A stretch of 64,000 nt of DNA from Bin87 sp964347975 (GTDB lineage: Bacteria; Chloroflexota; Dehalococcoidia; Lucifugimonadales; UBA3495): contig CAYGAY010000003.1 of assembly GCA_964347975.1 (NCBI GenBank), positions 81,802 to 145,801 on the forward strand, given 5' to 3'. The position numbers and the translations under genes are program-made. Shown in pieces: positions 43,139 to 50,722 of this stretch (positions are counted from its first letter, which is position 1; every line of letters begins with the position of its first letter). The notes beneath the pieces are model-generated. The model was not told where the DNA came from. It saw only the letters and a list, made by a program, of their open reading frames with translations, and searched no databases.

Positions 43139-43600
43139 CTACCTGGGCGTCGGCGGGGTGAACAGGATTCTTCCGTCGGTATCGTGGGTGTGGTTCGCCA
43201 GGGCAGCCAGCATCTGGTTGTTCTGCTGGACTTCGCCGCGCAATGAGTCGATGGCTTCCGCCAGTTTCTCAAACCCGGCAACCATTTCAGCCCGCAGTTG
43301 CTCGTTGTCCCGCCGGACTTCAGCCCGCAGACTTTGGTAATCTTGCCGGACTTCGGCCCGCAGTTGATCGTTGTCTTGCCGGACTTCAGCCCGCAGACTT
43401 TGATAATCTTGCCGGGCTTCGGCCCGCGCTTCCCTGACTTCGTTCCGCAACAGCTCGACCGTCTGGCCCAGGCTTTCAACTTGGGCAGTGTTCCGGCCCA
43501 ACGCGAAGCTACCCTTGATCAGCAGGACAACGATGGTAATGCCGATGCTGACGACGGCTACTCCAACGCCAACGACCGCGGCAATGGCGGCAATGTCCAT
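43139..43600 (-). CDS. Membrane-anchored coiled-coil protein with 11-residue repeats
   Basis: 153 residues: one N-terminal membrane helix (AAIAAVVGVGVAVVSIGITI) then about 100 residues of coiled coil. Four 11-residue repeats run in tandem from about residue 65: RQDYQSLRAEV, RQDNDQLRAEV, RQDYQSLRAEV, RRDNEQLRAEM, visible also as 33-bp DNA repeats. Hendecads favour a right-handed coiled coil. AAAGGAG precedes the ATG. Function unknown; a tether or spacer at the membrane is plausible. Confidence 0.75.
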   Translation of the reverse strand: MDIAAIAAVVGVGVAVVSIGITIVVLLIKGSFALGRNTAQVESLGQTVELLRNEVREARAEARQDYQSLRAEVRQDNDQLRAEVRQDYQSLRAEVRRDNEQLRAEMVAGFEKLAEAIDSLRGEVQQNNQMLAALANHTHDTDGRILFTPPTPR

Positions 43601-43648
43601 AAGTGTCTCCTTTACCAGGGGATTGCAGCCGGCGCGATGGCCGCTGCG

Positions 43649-44353
43649 CTAACCGTGCCCCTCTGACACAATGTCGTTGAAAGTCACGCGGAGCATGGGG
43701 GCATCGGTTTCGTTCTTCCATTGATGGTGTTCCCCGGGAGGCACGAGGACGGCGTCGCCCGCGGTTACGGTATATTCCTTGCCTGAGACCACCAAGGTGC
43801 CGGAACCTTCCAGGATGAATACGGTGTGGTCCCAGGCGTGGTTGTGGCCCCCGGTTTCGGGGTGGCTTACCGCGCCGGGCTGCATCGCGCCGTTGTAAAG
43901 CATCAGGTAATTGGGGCACCCGTCGCGGCCACCGAGCATGGTGTGGCCGGTTTCAGCGTTCAAATCGGCGTGGTTGCGGATTACCGGGGGAGCGCCGGAG
44001 CCCGGCTCGGAACCGCCGGGTCGGGCGTTGCCGCTGGCCGCCGAGATGGGGTTGATTTCGATGCGCCGGATGTCGCTGTCGCCGTCATTGCGTGTAACGT
44101 GGTCGACCATGGGCGGAATGAACATGGCGTCGCCGGCCTTGACCGGATATTCCTTGCCGTCGGCCACCAGGGTGCCGCTGCCCTCAATGATATAGACCTC
44201 GTGCTCCCACTCATGGATGTGGTGGGCGCTGGTTCCGCTCGGCGCAATGACGGAGTAAGCTAAGGTAACCAGGGCCGGGTTGTCGTCGGCGCCGATGAGC
44301 CGCGCCGGGGAGCCCGCCGGATAGTCCTTGATGTTACGGATGATAGGTTCCAT
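43649..44353 (-). CDS. Bicupin domain protein
   Basis: 234 residues with two cupin barrels. The first has HHIHEWEHEVYIIEGSGTL and GDAMFIPPMVDHVTRN; the second HNHAWDHTVFILEGSGTL and GDAVLVPPGEHHQWKN. Both have the HxH...E...H ligands, so each could bind a metal. The linker (residues 108-135) is Gly/Pro-rich. AAGGAG precedes the ATG, and a TATAAT -10 is at 44399-44394. Substrate unknown. Confidence 0.9.
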   Translation of the reverse strand: MEPIIRNIKDYPAGSPARLIGADDNPALVTLAYSVIAPSGTSAHHIHEWEHEVYIIEGSGTLVADGKEYPVKAGDAMFIPPMVDHVTRNDGDSDIRRIEINPISAASGNARPGGSEPGSGAPPVIRNHADLNAETGHTMLGGRDGCPNYLMLYNGAMQPGAVSHPETGGHNHAWDHTVFILEGSGTLVVSGKEYTVTAGDAVLVPPGEHHQWKNETDAPMLRVTFNDIVSEGHG

Positions 44354-44393
44354 GAAGGTTTCTCCTTATCGTCGGGGTCTGCGTTCCGTTCAG

Positions 44394-44399
44394 ATTATA
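44394..44399 (-). promoter_or_regulatory. -10 element of the bicupin operon
   Basis: TATAAT on the minus strand, 40 bases upstream of the bicupin ATG; weak -35. Confidence 0.5.
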
Positions 44400-44548
44400 C
44401 GGCGCAGGGCGGGCGGGATAAAGCCCACACGAATATAGTCACGGACGGCGAAGCAGGTGGAACGGCGACCGGGGATGAAACCGTTCCTGTTGCCCTTGCA
44501 TTACCACTTTATAATGGTTATCAAGTTTGATCCGTAAGCCGTTTTTGG

Positions 44549-44577
44549 TTGACAGGGGGTTGCGTCTAAATTAAACT
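44549..44577 (+). promoter_or_regulatory. Sigma70-like promoter of the DUF1800-DUF1501-NHL unit
   Basis: TTGACA (44549-44554), a 17-base spacer and TAAACT (44572-44577). This is the best -35/-10 pair in the window and predicts a 70-base leader before the DUF1800 ATG. Confidence 0.7.
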
Positions 44578-44653
44578 ACGGCAAATCGTCGTAGGTCGGT
44601 CCGGCGCGGATCGGCTATTAACAACGGCATCAAATTGCAGAAGGAGGCACAGA

Positions 44654-46054
44654 ATGTCATACAAGGATGACCTGGCATTGATGGCCCACCTGATGCGGCG
44701 CGCCGGCTTTGGCGCCAACCGCGCAGAGTTGGAGCGATGCGTTGCTCAGGGTTACGAAGCCACTGTGGAAGAGCTGATCAATCCGCCGGTCGAAAACGAG
44801 GGCGGCAAGATGGCGCTGCTGCTGCGCTATCACCCCAGCTTCCTGCTCCCGGGCGGTGTTCCCTATTCCGGTCAGGCCAACTGGATGTACAACATGGTTT
44901 CCAGCGACCGGCCCCTGGAAGAGAAGATGACCCTCTTCTGGCACCACGTCTTCGCTACCGGCAACTCCAAGGTTGACAACTGCGACCAGTTGCTTGAGCA
45001 GATTGACATGCTCCGGGAACACGGCATGGGCAACTATCGGGACATTCTCATTGAGCTGTCCAAGAACCCGGCCATGATCTTCTGGCTGGACAACAACGAG
45101 AACCACCGGGACGCCGTGAACGAGAACTGGGGCCGGGAGCTCCTGGAACTCTTCTCCATGGGCGTTTCCAACTACACCGAGGTTGACGTTCGCGAGTGCT
45201 CGCGCGCCTTCACCGGCTGGACGATCCAAGCCAAGCTGCCGCGGGCTCCCTACGGCCGCTATCCCTGGAAGTTCACCTATAACGAGGCCGACCACGACTT
45301 CGGTGAAAAGACCTTCCTGGGTCGCACCGGCAACTTCGACGGTGAGGACATCATCGACATCATCCTCGAAGAGCCGGCGACCTCCCGCTTTATCTGCCGC
45401 CACCTCTACAACTTCTTCGTCGCCGACGAGCCGCAGGTTCCCGCCTGGACCATCGAGCCGGCCCGTGACGAGGACGCCCTGGAAGAGATGTGCCAAGTGT
45501 TCGAGGACTCCAACTTCGACATGAGGGCCGTTCTCCGCCATATGTTCAACTCGCAGTGGTTCAAGGACGCCCGCTACCAGAAGATCAAGAGCCCTGCCGA
45601 AGTCGTCGCCGGCACCCTCCGCATGGTCGGCCTCTTCGAGAATCCTGACCCCGGGATCCTGAACATCGGCAAGGAGCCCACCTACATGGGTCAGTCGATC
45701 CTGGACCCGCCGTCGGTGGAAGGCTGGCACACCGGTCTCGAGTGGATCAACTCCGGCGCGCTGCTGGCCCGCATCAACTTCGTGGCCGACCGAGTTTCCG
45801 ACCCCGAGCTTCCGGGCATGCGCGACATCATTGACCGCATGCACACCGAGGGTGTCGAGACCCCCGATCACATGCTGGATGCCTGCACCGAGTACATGGG
45901 CTTCATCGAGCTTAGCGAAGAGACGCGCGGCCAACTGGCCGAGCACGTCCGCGCCGGCGGCAATGTTGACTGGAACGACCGCGTTGCCACGGCTACCCGC
46001 ATCGGTGAGACCATGGCTCTGATCAGCGCCACCACCGAGTACCAGTTCGGCTAA
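44654..46054 (+). CDS. DUF1800 family protein
   Basis: 466 residues. LMRRAGFGANRAELERC, PLEEKMTLFWHHVFAT, NWGRELLELFSMGVSNYTE and FICRHLYNFFVADEP are DUF1800 hallmarks. The family has no known biochemical function and normally occurs next to DUF1501. No signal peptide is seen (starts MSYKDDLALMAHL), in contrast to many exported members. AAGGAGG precedes the ATG. Codons are strongly biased to C at the third position, more than in neighbouring genes, which suggests high expression. Confidence 0.92.
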   Translation: MSYKDDLALMAHLMRRAGFGANRAELERCVAQGYEATVEELINPPVENEGGKMALLLRYHPSFLLPGGVPYSGQANWMYNMVSSDRPLEEKMTLFWHHVFATGNSKVDNCDQLLEQIDMLREHGMGNYRDILIELSKNPAMIFWLDNNENHRDAVNENWGRELLELFSMGVSNYTEVDVRECSRAFTGWTIQAKLPRAPYGRYPWKFTYNEADHDFGEKTFLGRTGNFDGEDIIDIILEEPATSRFICRHLYNFFVADEPQVPAWTIEPARDEDALEEMCQVFEDSNFDMRAVLRHMFNSQWFKDARYQKIKSPAEVVAGTLRMVGLFENPDPGILNIGKEPTYMGQSILDPPSVEGWHTGLEWINSGALLARINFVADRVSDPELPGMRDIIDRMHTEGVETPDHMLDACTEYMGFIELSEETRGQLAEHVRAGGNVDWNDRVATATRIGETMALISATTEYQFG

Positions 46055-46149
46055 ACTTGGAGACAGTGGAGCAGGGCGCGTGGCTGTGTCCTGCTCCAAT
46101 CCTCCTCCAGACGAACCAAGCCACGCACATTACGACAAGGAGATACGCA

Positions 46150-47283
46150 ATGACCTCCACCAAGAAAGATCCGGTGATTGTGGTCCTGCAGCTCACCGGC
46201 GGCAACGACTACTTCAACACGGTTATCCCCTACAACGACTCGTTGTACTATGACAACCGCCCCGCGGTCCGCTACGAGCGCGAGAGCATCATCCCCGTCA
46301 ACGACGAGCTCGGTTTCGCCCCCACCATGGGCCCGATGAAAGAGCTGTTTGATCAGGGCAAGGTCGCCGTCATCCACGGCATCGGCTACGCCGACAGCCC
46401 CCGCTCGCACTTCCGCAGCATGGACATCTGGCACACCTGCGAGCCCGACAAGGTCGGAACCGAGGGCTGGGCCGGCCGCGTGGCTCGCGAGATGGACCCC
46501 GACAAAGAGAACGTGCTGACGGCCATCAACTTCGGTCACGGCCTGCCCCGGGCGCTGGCCGTTCCCGGCGTTCCCGTAGCCGCCATCGCCGATCTGAGCA
46601 CCTACGGCCTGCTGACCGGCATCGCCGACGTCGACCAGCGCTCCAAGGCTTTGGACCTGTTCTCCAAGATGTATTCCCCCACCGTGGGCGGGAGCTACGT
46701 CAACGACTACCTGCGCTCCACGGGCACCGACGCCATGATCGGCGCCGACATCGTGAAGGTGGCGCCGGAACGGTACTCCAGCGACGTGGAATATCCCAAC
46801 AGCCCCATCGCCATGCACCTCCGCGACATCGCCCAGGTGTACATGGCTGATCTGGGCACGAAGGTTTTCTACACCCAGCACGGCAGCTTCGACACCCACG
46901 CCGGCGAGGCCGCGGCCCATCCGGTGCTGTGGAAGGAAGTCTCCGAGGGCATCAACGCTTTCTTCGAGGATATGAAGGAGCACAACACCGGCGAAAACAT
47001 TGTCATGTACCTGTTCTCCGAGTTCGGCCGCCGCGTCCGGGACAACGGTTCCGGCACCGACCACGGCGCAGCCGGCGTTGCGTTCGCCATCGGCGACTCG
47101 GTCAAGGGCGGCTTCTACGGCGAGTATCCGTCCCGGAAGAACGAGGACCTGGAACAGGGTGACCTGGTTCCCAACTACGACTTCCGCGGTGCCTACTCCA
47201 GCATTGTTGAAGACTGGCTCGGCATGGACGCCAACCCCATCGTCAACGGCGCCTTCCCCAAGCTGGACTTCATCCGGAAGTAA
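46150..47283 (+). CDS. DUF1501 family protein
   Basis: 377 residues. IVVLQLTGGNDYFNTVIPY begins the alkaline-phosphatase-like sulfatase-related fold; HGIGYADSPRSHFRSMDIWH, YTQHGSFDTHAGEAAAHPVL and LFSEFGRRVRDNGSGTDHG are family signatures with probable metal ligands. The usual twin-arginine signal is absent: the protein begins MTSTKKDPVIVV. It follows the DUF1800 gene by 95 bases and precedes NHL by 84. AAGGAG precedes the ATG at 46150. Confidence 0.92.
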   Translation: MTSTKKDPVIVVLQLTGGNDYFNTVIPYNDSLYYDNRPAVRYERESIIPVNDELGFAPTMGPMKELFDQGKVAVIHGIGYADSPRSHFRSMDIWHTCEPDKVGTEGWAGRVAREMDPDKENVLTAINFGHGLPRALAVPGVPVAAIADLSTYGLLTGIADVDQRSKALDLFSKMYSPTVGGSYVNDYLRSTGTDAMIGADIVKVAPERYSSDVEYPNSPIAMHLRDIAQVYMADLGTKVFYTQHGSFDTHAGEAAAHPVLWKEVSEGINAFFEDMKEHNTGENIVMYLFSEFGRRVRDNGSGTDHGAAGVAFAIGDSVKGGFYGEYPSRKNEDLEQGDLVPNYDFRGAYSSIVEDWLGMDANPIVNGAFPKLDFIRK

Positions 47284-47304
47284 GCTCATCGTCCCAACAA
47301 AAAC

Positions 47305-47335
47305 GGCGGCGGCGCCAGTTCAAAACGCCGCCGCC
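47305..47335 (+). other. GC hairpin between the DUF1501 and NHL genes
   Basis: GGCGGCGGCG and its reverse complement flank an 11-base loop, without a T-tract. It may act as an mRNA processing or stability element rather than a terminator. Confidence 0.55.
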
Positions 47336-47367
47336 CTGACCAACGCAGAGCAAGTGGAGGAATAACT

Positions 47368-48417
47368 ATGGCCCAGAATACCGTAGCAAGCGGTCGGGCA
47401 TGGCTGTACGTCAAGAACGTTGGCCGCCAGGGTCAGGTGGGAATGGGCTTCAGCCAGCCTGTCGGAGTAGTAGCCCTTGACGACGGGACGATGTACATCG
47501 CCAACCGTGGCGGCGAGCAGAACCCCAGCGCGCGAATCACCAAGTGCACTATCGGCAACACCGATGGGAAGGGCGGCGAGGAGTTCCTGGGCGAGTTCGG
47601 CCGGGAAGGAATCGCTTATCAGGCCAGTTCCAGGGGACTGTTCGAGTGGATCACCGGGATCGCTGCCGACTCCGCCGGCAATGTGTATGCTTCCGACGAG
47701 TGGAAGAACATGATCGCCGTGTTCGACGCCGACGGGGACCTGCAGACGCATTGGGGCGAGGTTGGCGACGGTGAAGGCCAGCTCAGCGGCGCCGCCGGAT
47801 TGGCCTTCGACGCCGATGACAACCTTTGGGTGGTTTCGTCCCGATCCAGCCGAATTCAGAAGTTCAGCAAGGACGGCGAGTATCTCGGCGGCTTTGGCAC
47901 CAAGGGGAATGGCCCGGAGGACCTGGAAATGCCCTCCGGCATAGCCATTGATGCTGCCGGCGACCTGTACATTGCCGACTGGGGCAATCATCGGGTGCAG
48001 AAATACACCCCCGGCGGCACGCACCTGCGCACTTTCGGAAGCCGCGGCACCCGCTCCGGCGAGTTGAACCATCCCCTGGACGTCACGATTGACAACGAAG
48101 GCGACGTTTATGTGGCGGACTGGCTCAACGAGCGCGTGGTGATCTACGACGCGGACGCCCGTCCCATGGCCTACCTGGAAGGCGACGCTACCGAGGTGTC
48201 GGAATGGGGCGACCTGTCCCTGAACGCCAACCCCGACATGGTGAAGGCCCGCCGCCGCGTTCCAGACCTGGAGCAGCAGCAGCGGACTTTCCGGATGCCG
48301 ATGGGCGTAACGTTCGACCGCGCCAACAATCGGCTCCTGGTGTGCGACACCCTGCGTTCACGCCTCCAGGTGTACCAGAAGGACGACGATTACCTGGACC
48401 CGCAGTTCAACCTGTAA
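47368..48417 (+). CDS. NHL-repeat beta-propeller protein
   Basis: 349 residues in six NHL-type blades, e.g. MPSGIAIDAAGDLYIADWGN, LNHPLDVTIDNEGDVYVADW and MPMGVTFDRANNRLLVCDT. NHL propellers bind proteins, nucleic acids or ligands. No signal peptide. GGAGGAATAACT precedes the ATG. It is the last gene of the unit before a strong terminator, so its product probably partners with the DUF1800 and DUF1501 proteins. Confidence 0.92.
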   Translation: MAQNTVASGRAWLYVKNVGRQGQVGMGFSQPVGVVALDDGTMYIANRGGEQNPSARITKCTIGNTDGKGGEEFLGEFGREGIAYQASSRGLFEWITGIAADSAGNVYASDEWKNMIAVFDADGDLQTHWGEVGDGEGQLSGAAGLAFDADDNLWVVSSRSSRIQKFSKDGEYLGGFGTKGNGPEDLEMPSGIAIDAAGDLYIADWGNHRVQKYTPGGTHLRTFGSRGTRSGELNHPLDVTIDNEGDVYVADWLNERVVIYDADARPMAYLEGDATEVSEWGDLSLNANPDMVKARRRVPDLEQQQRTFRMPMGVTFDRANNRLLVCDTLRSRLQVYQKDDDYLDPQFNL

Positions 48418-48447
48418 GCTTGATCATATTGTCGAGCAAAACCGGCG

Positions 48448-48476
48448 CCGGCGTCGATCCGACGCCGGTTTGTTTT
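48448..48476 (+). terminator. Rho-independent terminator of the DUF1800-DUF1501-NHL unit
   Basis: A 9-bp GC stem (CCGGCGTCG/CGACGCCGG), three-base loop and TTTGTTTT, 31 bases after the NHL stop. Confidence 0.88.
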
Positions 48477-48502
48477 ACAGACCCAGAGCGACCGGAGGCC
48501 GT

Positions 48503-48922
48503 TCAAAGTTCGTGGGTGTGGCTATCGTCGCCGCCACCACGGTTCGCAGCCCCGGGTGGCAGCGTGATGATGGCACGGCGGTGGGTTCCGACGCCGATGG
48601 TGCGGTCGCCGTCGAAAGCCTCGACCCTGAAATAGAGCCAACGCCCATCGACGCGCTCCAGCTCGGCTACGGCGACAACGGTGGCGCCGATGTCGGCCCC
48701 GGCGACGTGGCGGATGTTTACCTCGAAACCCACCGTTGACTGTTCGGCGGGCAAGTGATCAAGTATCGCCCGCTGCGACGCCTGCTCCATGGCGCGAATC
48801 ATCGACGGCGTGCTGAGCTTGGCGACGTGGGGCGCCACATTGTGTTCGCAAACCAGCAGGTTGCGGCGGCCAGTGAGGCCGAGGGGCAGCCTATTATCTG
48901 CACTGTTGCTTTGTTCGCTCAT
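48503..48922 (-). CDS. Thioesterase family protein (FlK-like hotdog fold)
   Basis: 139 residues. PLGLTGRRNLLVCEHNVAPH and LSTPSMIRAMEQASQRAI are like the fluoroacetyl-CoA thioesterase (FlK) group; VGFEVNIRHVAGADIGATV carries the histidine. It should hydrolyse a short acyl-CoA, though not necessarily fluoroacetyl-CoA. The start is either ATG 48922 or GTG 48940. It stands alone, convergent with the NHL operon and behind its terminator. Confidence 0.85.
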   Translation of the reverse strand: MSEQSNSADNRLPLGLTGRRNLLVCEHNVAPHVAKLSTPSMIRAMEQASQRAILDHLPAEQSTVGFEVNIRHVAGADIGATVVAVAELERVDGRWLYFRVEAFDGDRTIGVGTHRRAIITLPPGAANRGGGDDSHTHEL

Positions 48923-49061
48923 CCTTGCTGTTATCCTCACGACGATTTTCGGCTCCGGTCAAGCCGTATGCTATTATAGTGGCACGTAGCGCAACAGCGT
49001 GTACGCCCCGCCAATACGCTGGCTGCCAGAGCTATGCAATACGCCCGGAGGCTAACCAATC

Positions 49062-49298
49062 ATGGTTAGAAAATGCCGACGCTTCAATTACGCCCGGCCG
49101 TCTTTTATCGAAGGGATGGCGCGCATTTTTGACTTCGCCGGCGCATTGGACGTGTACGATATTCCCAAAACCGACGCCGCCAAGCGCCGGGCGGATGTTA
49201 TCGCGCTCCGGCGGAGCTGGGTAACTGTAGGCGATCACATACGCAATGCCATGGGGAAATTCGAGATAGTCAAAAAGAGAAACCCTGATGTCGACTAA
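49062..49298 (+). CDS. Hypothetical 78-residue protein
   Basis: Starts MVRKCRRFNYARPSFIEG; basic and aromatic, with two short amphipathic helices. No membrane segment. It overlaps the DUF2335 gene by 11 bases, which suggests a shared mRNA. No family recognised. Confidence 0.6.
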   Translation: MVRKCRRFNYARPSFIEGMARIFDFAGALDVYDIPKTDAAKRRADVIALRRSWVTVGDHIRNAMGKFEIVKKRNPDVD

Positions 49299-49761
49299 TC
49301 CGACGAGCGAGGAGGACGAAGCCCACCGGATCAGTTCCTCTGTTCAGCCTTCGCTGCCGCAGGGCGCTGACGCGGGACAGATGTTGGACATAGCTCTTGT
49401 TGAGGCGGTTTGGAATGGTCCTCTTCCTCCTCCAAACGTGCTGCGAAGTTACGAAGAAATCGTTCCCGGTTCTGCGCAGCGAATCATGGAGATGGCCGAA
49501 AAGGAACAAGAGCATAGCCGCAACATGGTGAGTACCGTTATCGTCGGAGATTCCAGAAGAGCCTATCTTGGTCTCATAGCTGGTTTCATCATCTCCGTCC
49601 TCGGTATCGGCGGGGGTATCTACCTGATTGCCACCGGACACGATTGGGCCGGGTTGTCACTGGCTGGCATCAACCTCACCGGCTTGGTCGGCGTTTTCGT
49701 GTATGGCGCCAAAACCCGCCATGACGACCGCAACCGTAACCTTGAAGCTGACGCTGACTGA
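49288..49761 (+). CDS. DUF2335 family membrane protein
   Basis: 157 residues. LPPPNVLRSYEEIVPGSAQR is the DUF2335 signature; KEQEHSRNM follows, and two membrane helices (LIAGFIISVLGIGGGIYLI and LAGINLTGLVGVFVYG) make up the C-terminal half. Function unknown; members occur singly in accessory regions. It overlaps the preceding small gene and is followed 28 bases later by argF. Confidence 0.85.
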   Translation: MSTNPTSEEDEAHRISSSVQPSLPQGADAGQMLDIALVEAVWNGPLPPPNVLRSYEEIVPGSAQRIMEMAEKEQEHSRNMVSTVIVGDSRRAYLGLIAGFIISVLGIGGGIYLIATGHDWAGLSLAGINLTGLVGVFVYGAKTRHDDRNRNLEADAD

Positions 49762-49789
49762 ACCTATTATTCCACCAGGACGCCAATCC

Positions 49790-50722
49790 ATGCCTGCGAA
49801 AAGGGATTTCCTCTCCATAACCGATATCTCCCCGGAAGAGACCCGGCAGCTAATCGTCCGGGCCCAGGAACTGAAAGCCGCGGAACCGGGCAGCCATCGA
49901 CCCATGGCCGGCAAGCGCGTGGCGCTGCTGTTTGAAAAGCCATCCCTCCGGACCCGCGTCAGTTTCCAGATCGGGATTGCCGAGCTTGGCGGGTTCAGCC
50001 TTTACATGGGACAAGAGGAGGTAGGGTTGGGAAGGCGGGAACCGGTATCAGACGTTGCCCGGGTGCTGAGCGGCTACGTGGACTGCATCGTAGCCCGCGT
50101 CAATTCTCACGAATCCCTGGTCGATTTGGCACGGTACGGAAATGTTCCGGTTGTAAATGCGCTATCCGATGTTGAACACCCCTGCCAAACTATGGCTGAC
50201 CTGTTGACCATCGCGGAGACACACGGCCGGACCGACGGGTTGAACCTCGCGTACATCGGCGACGGCAACAACGTGGCGCGGAGCCTGTGCCTGGGCTCTC
50301 CTGCGGTAGGCATGAATTTCGCCATTGCCGCGCCGCACGGCTATCAACTGGAGGAGTCCGTATTCGCCGACGCCAGCGAGCGCGGCCGCCGGGCCGACGG
50401 CGGCCGGCGGCCGACGGTGCATCCCCTGGTGCGTCCCTCCGACGCCGTGGCCGACGCGGACGTGGTGTACACCGACGTTTGGACCAGCATGGGCGACGAG
50501 TCGGAAACCGAGCAGCGTCTCCGCGCTTTCCAGGGCTACACGGTGGACGACGCTATGATGAAACGCGCCGCTCCCGGCGCATGTTTCATGCACGATATGC
50601 CGGCGCACTACGGTGAAGAGGTCCCCCCTGGGATGCTCGAACACCCGCAATCGGTGGCCTACCAACAGGCACACAACCGCCTGCATGCCCAGAAGGCCGT
50701 ATTGGAGTTTTTGCTGGGATGA
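49790..50722 (+). CDS. argF: Ornithine carbamoyltransferase
   Basis: 310 residues. The carbamoyl phosphate motif is EKPSLRTRVSFQIG (usually STRTR), then the HPCQ of SDVEHPCQTMADL, and VYTDVWTSMG. The ornithine-binding segment is FMHDMPAHYGEE where most OTCs have HCLPAHR: the conserved Cys is Asp here. It catalyses carbamoyl transfer to ornithine in arginine synthesis; the substitution could reflect a lineage variant or a different amine. It overlaps der by four bases. Confidence 0.9.
   Translation: MPAKRDFLSITDISPEETRQLIVRAQELKAAEPGSHRPMAGKRVALLFEKPSLRTRVSFQIGIAELGGFSLYMGQEEVGLGRREPVSDVARVLSGYVDCIVARVNSHESLVDLARYGNVPVVNALSDVEHPCQTMADLLTIAETHGRTDGLNLAYIGDGNNVARSLCLGSPAVGMNFAIAAPHGYQLEESVFADASERGRRADGGRRPTVHPLVRPSDAVADADVVYTDVWTSMGDESETEQRLRAFQGYTVDDAMMKRAAPGACFMHDMPAHYGEEVPPGMLEHPQSVAYQQAHNRLHAQKAVLEFLLG

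Larger units (their letters stand above)
44354..44653. other. Intergenic region between two divergent promoters
   Basis: 300 bases without a gene. It carries the minus-strand -10 (44399-44394) of the bicupin gene, a plus-strand TATAAT at 44510-44515 with no clear -35, and a good sigma70-like promoter at 44549-44577. Confidence 0.7.

Noticed and set aside
43300..43440. CRISPR array
   Set aside because: The repeats are coding 33-bp units without variable spacers, and no cas gene is present.
43063..43479. N-terminal extension of the secreted protein through the coiled-coil gene
   Set aside because: It reads the coiled-coil repeat DNA out of frame (K/G/C-rich repeats); the start at 43062 has a signal peptide and an SD.
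43298..43666. A 122-codon plus-strand frame over the repeats
   Set aside because: An antisense reading of the 33-bp repeat units of the coiled-coil gene.
44657..46099. A 480-codon minus-strand open frame opposite the DUF1800 gene
   Set aside because: Shadow caused by strong third-position C bias; no SD and no recognisable domain.
46051..47289. A 412-codon minus-strand open frame opposite DUF1501
   Set aside because: Same cause; composition is typical of antisense frames.
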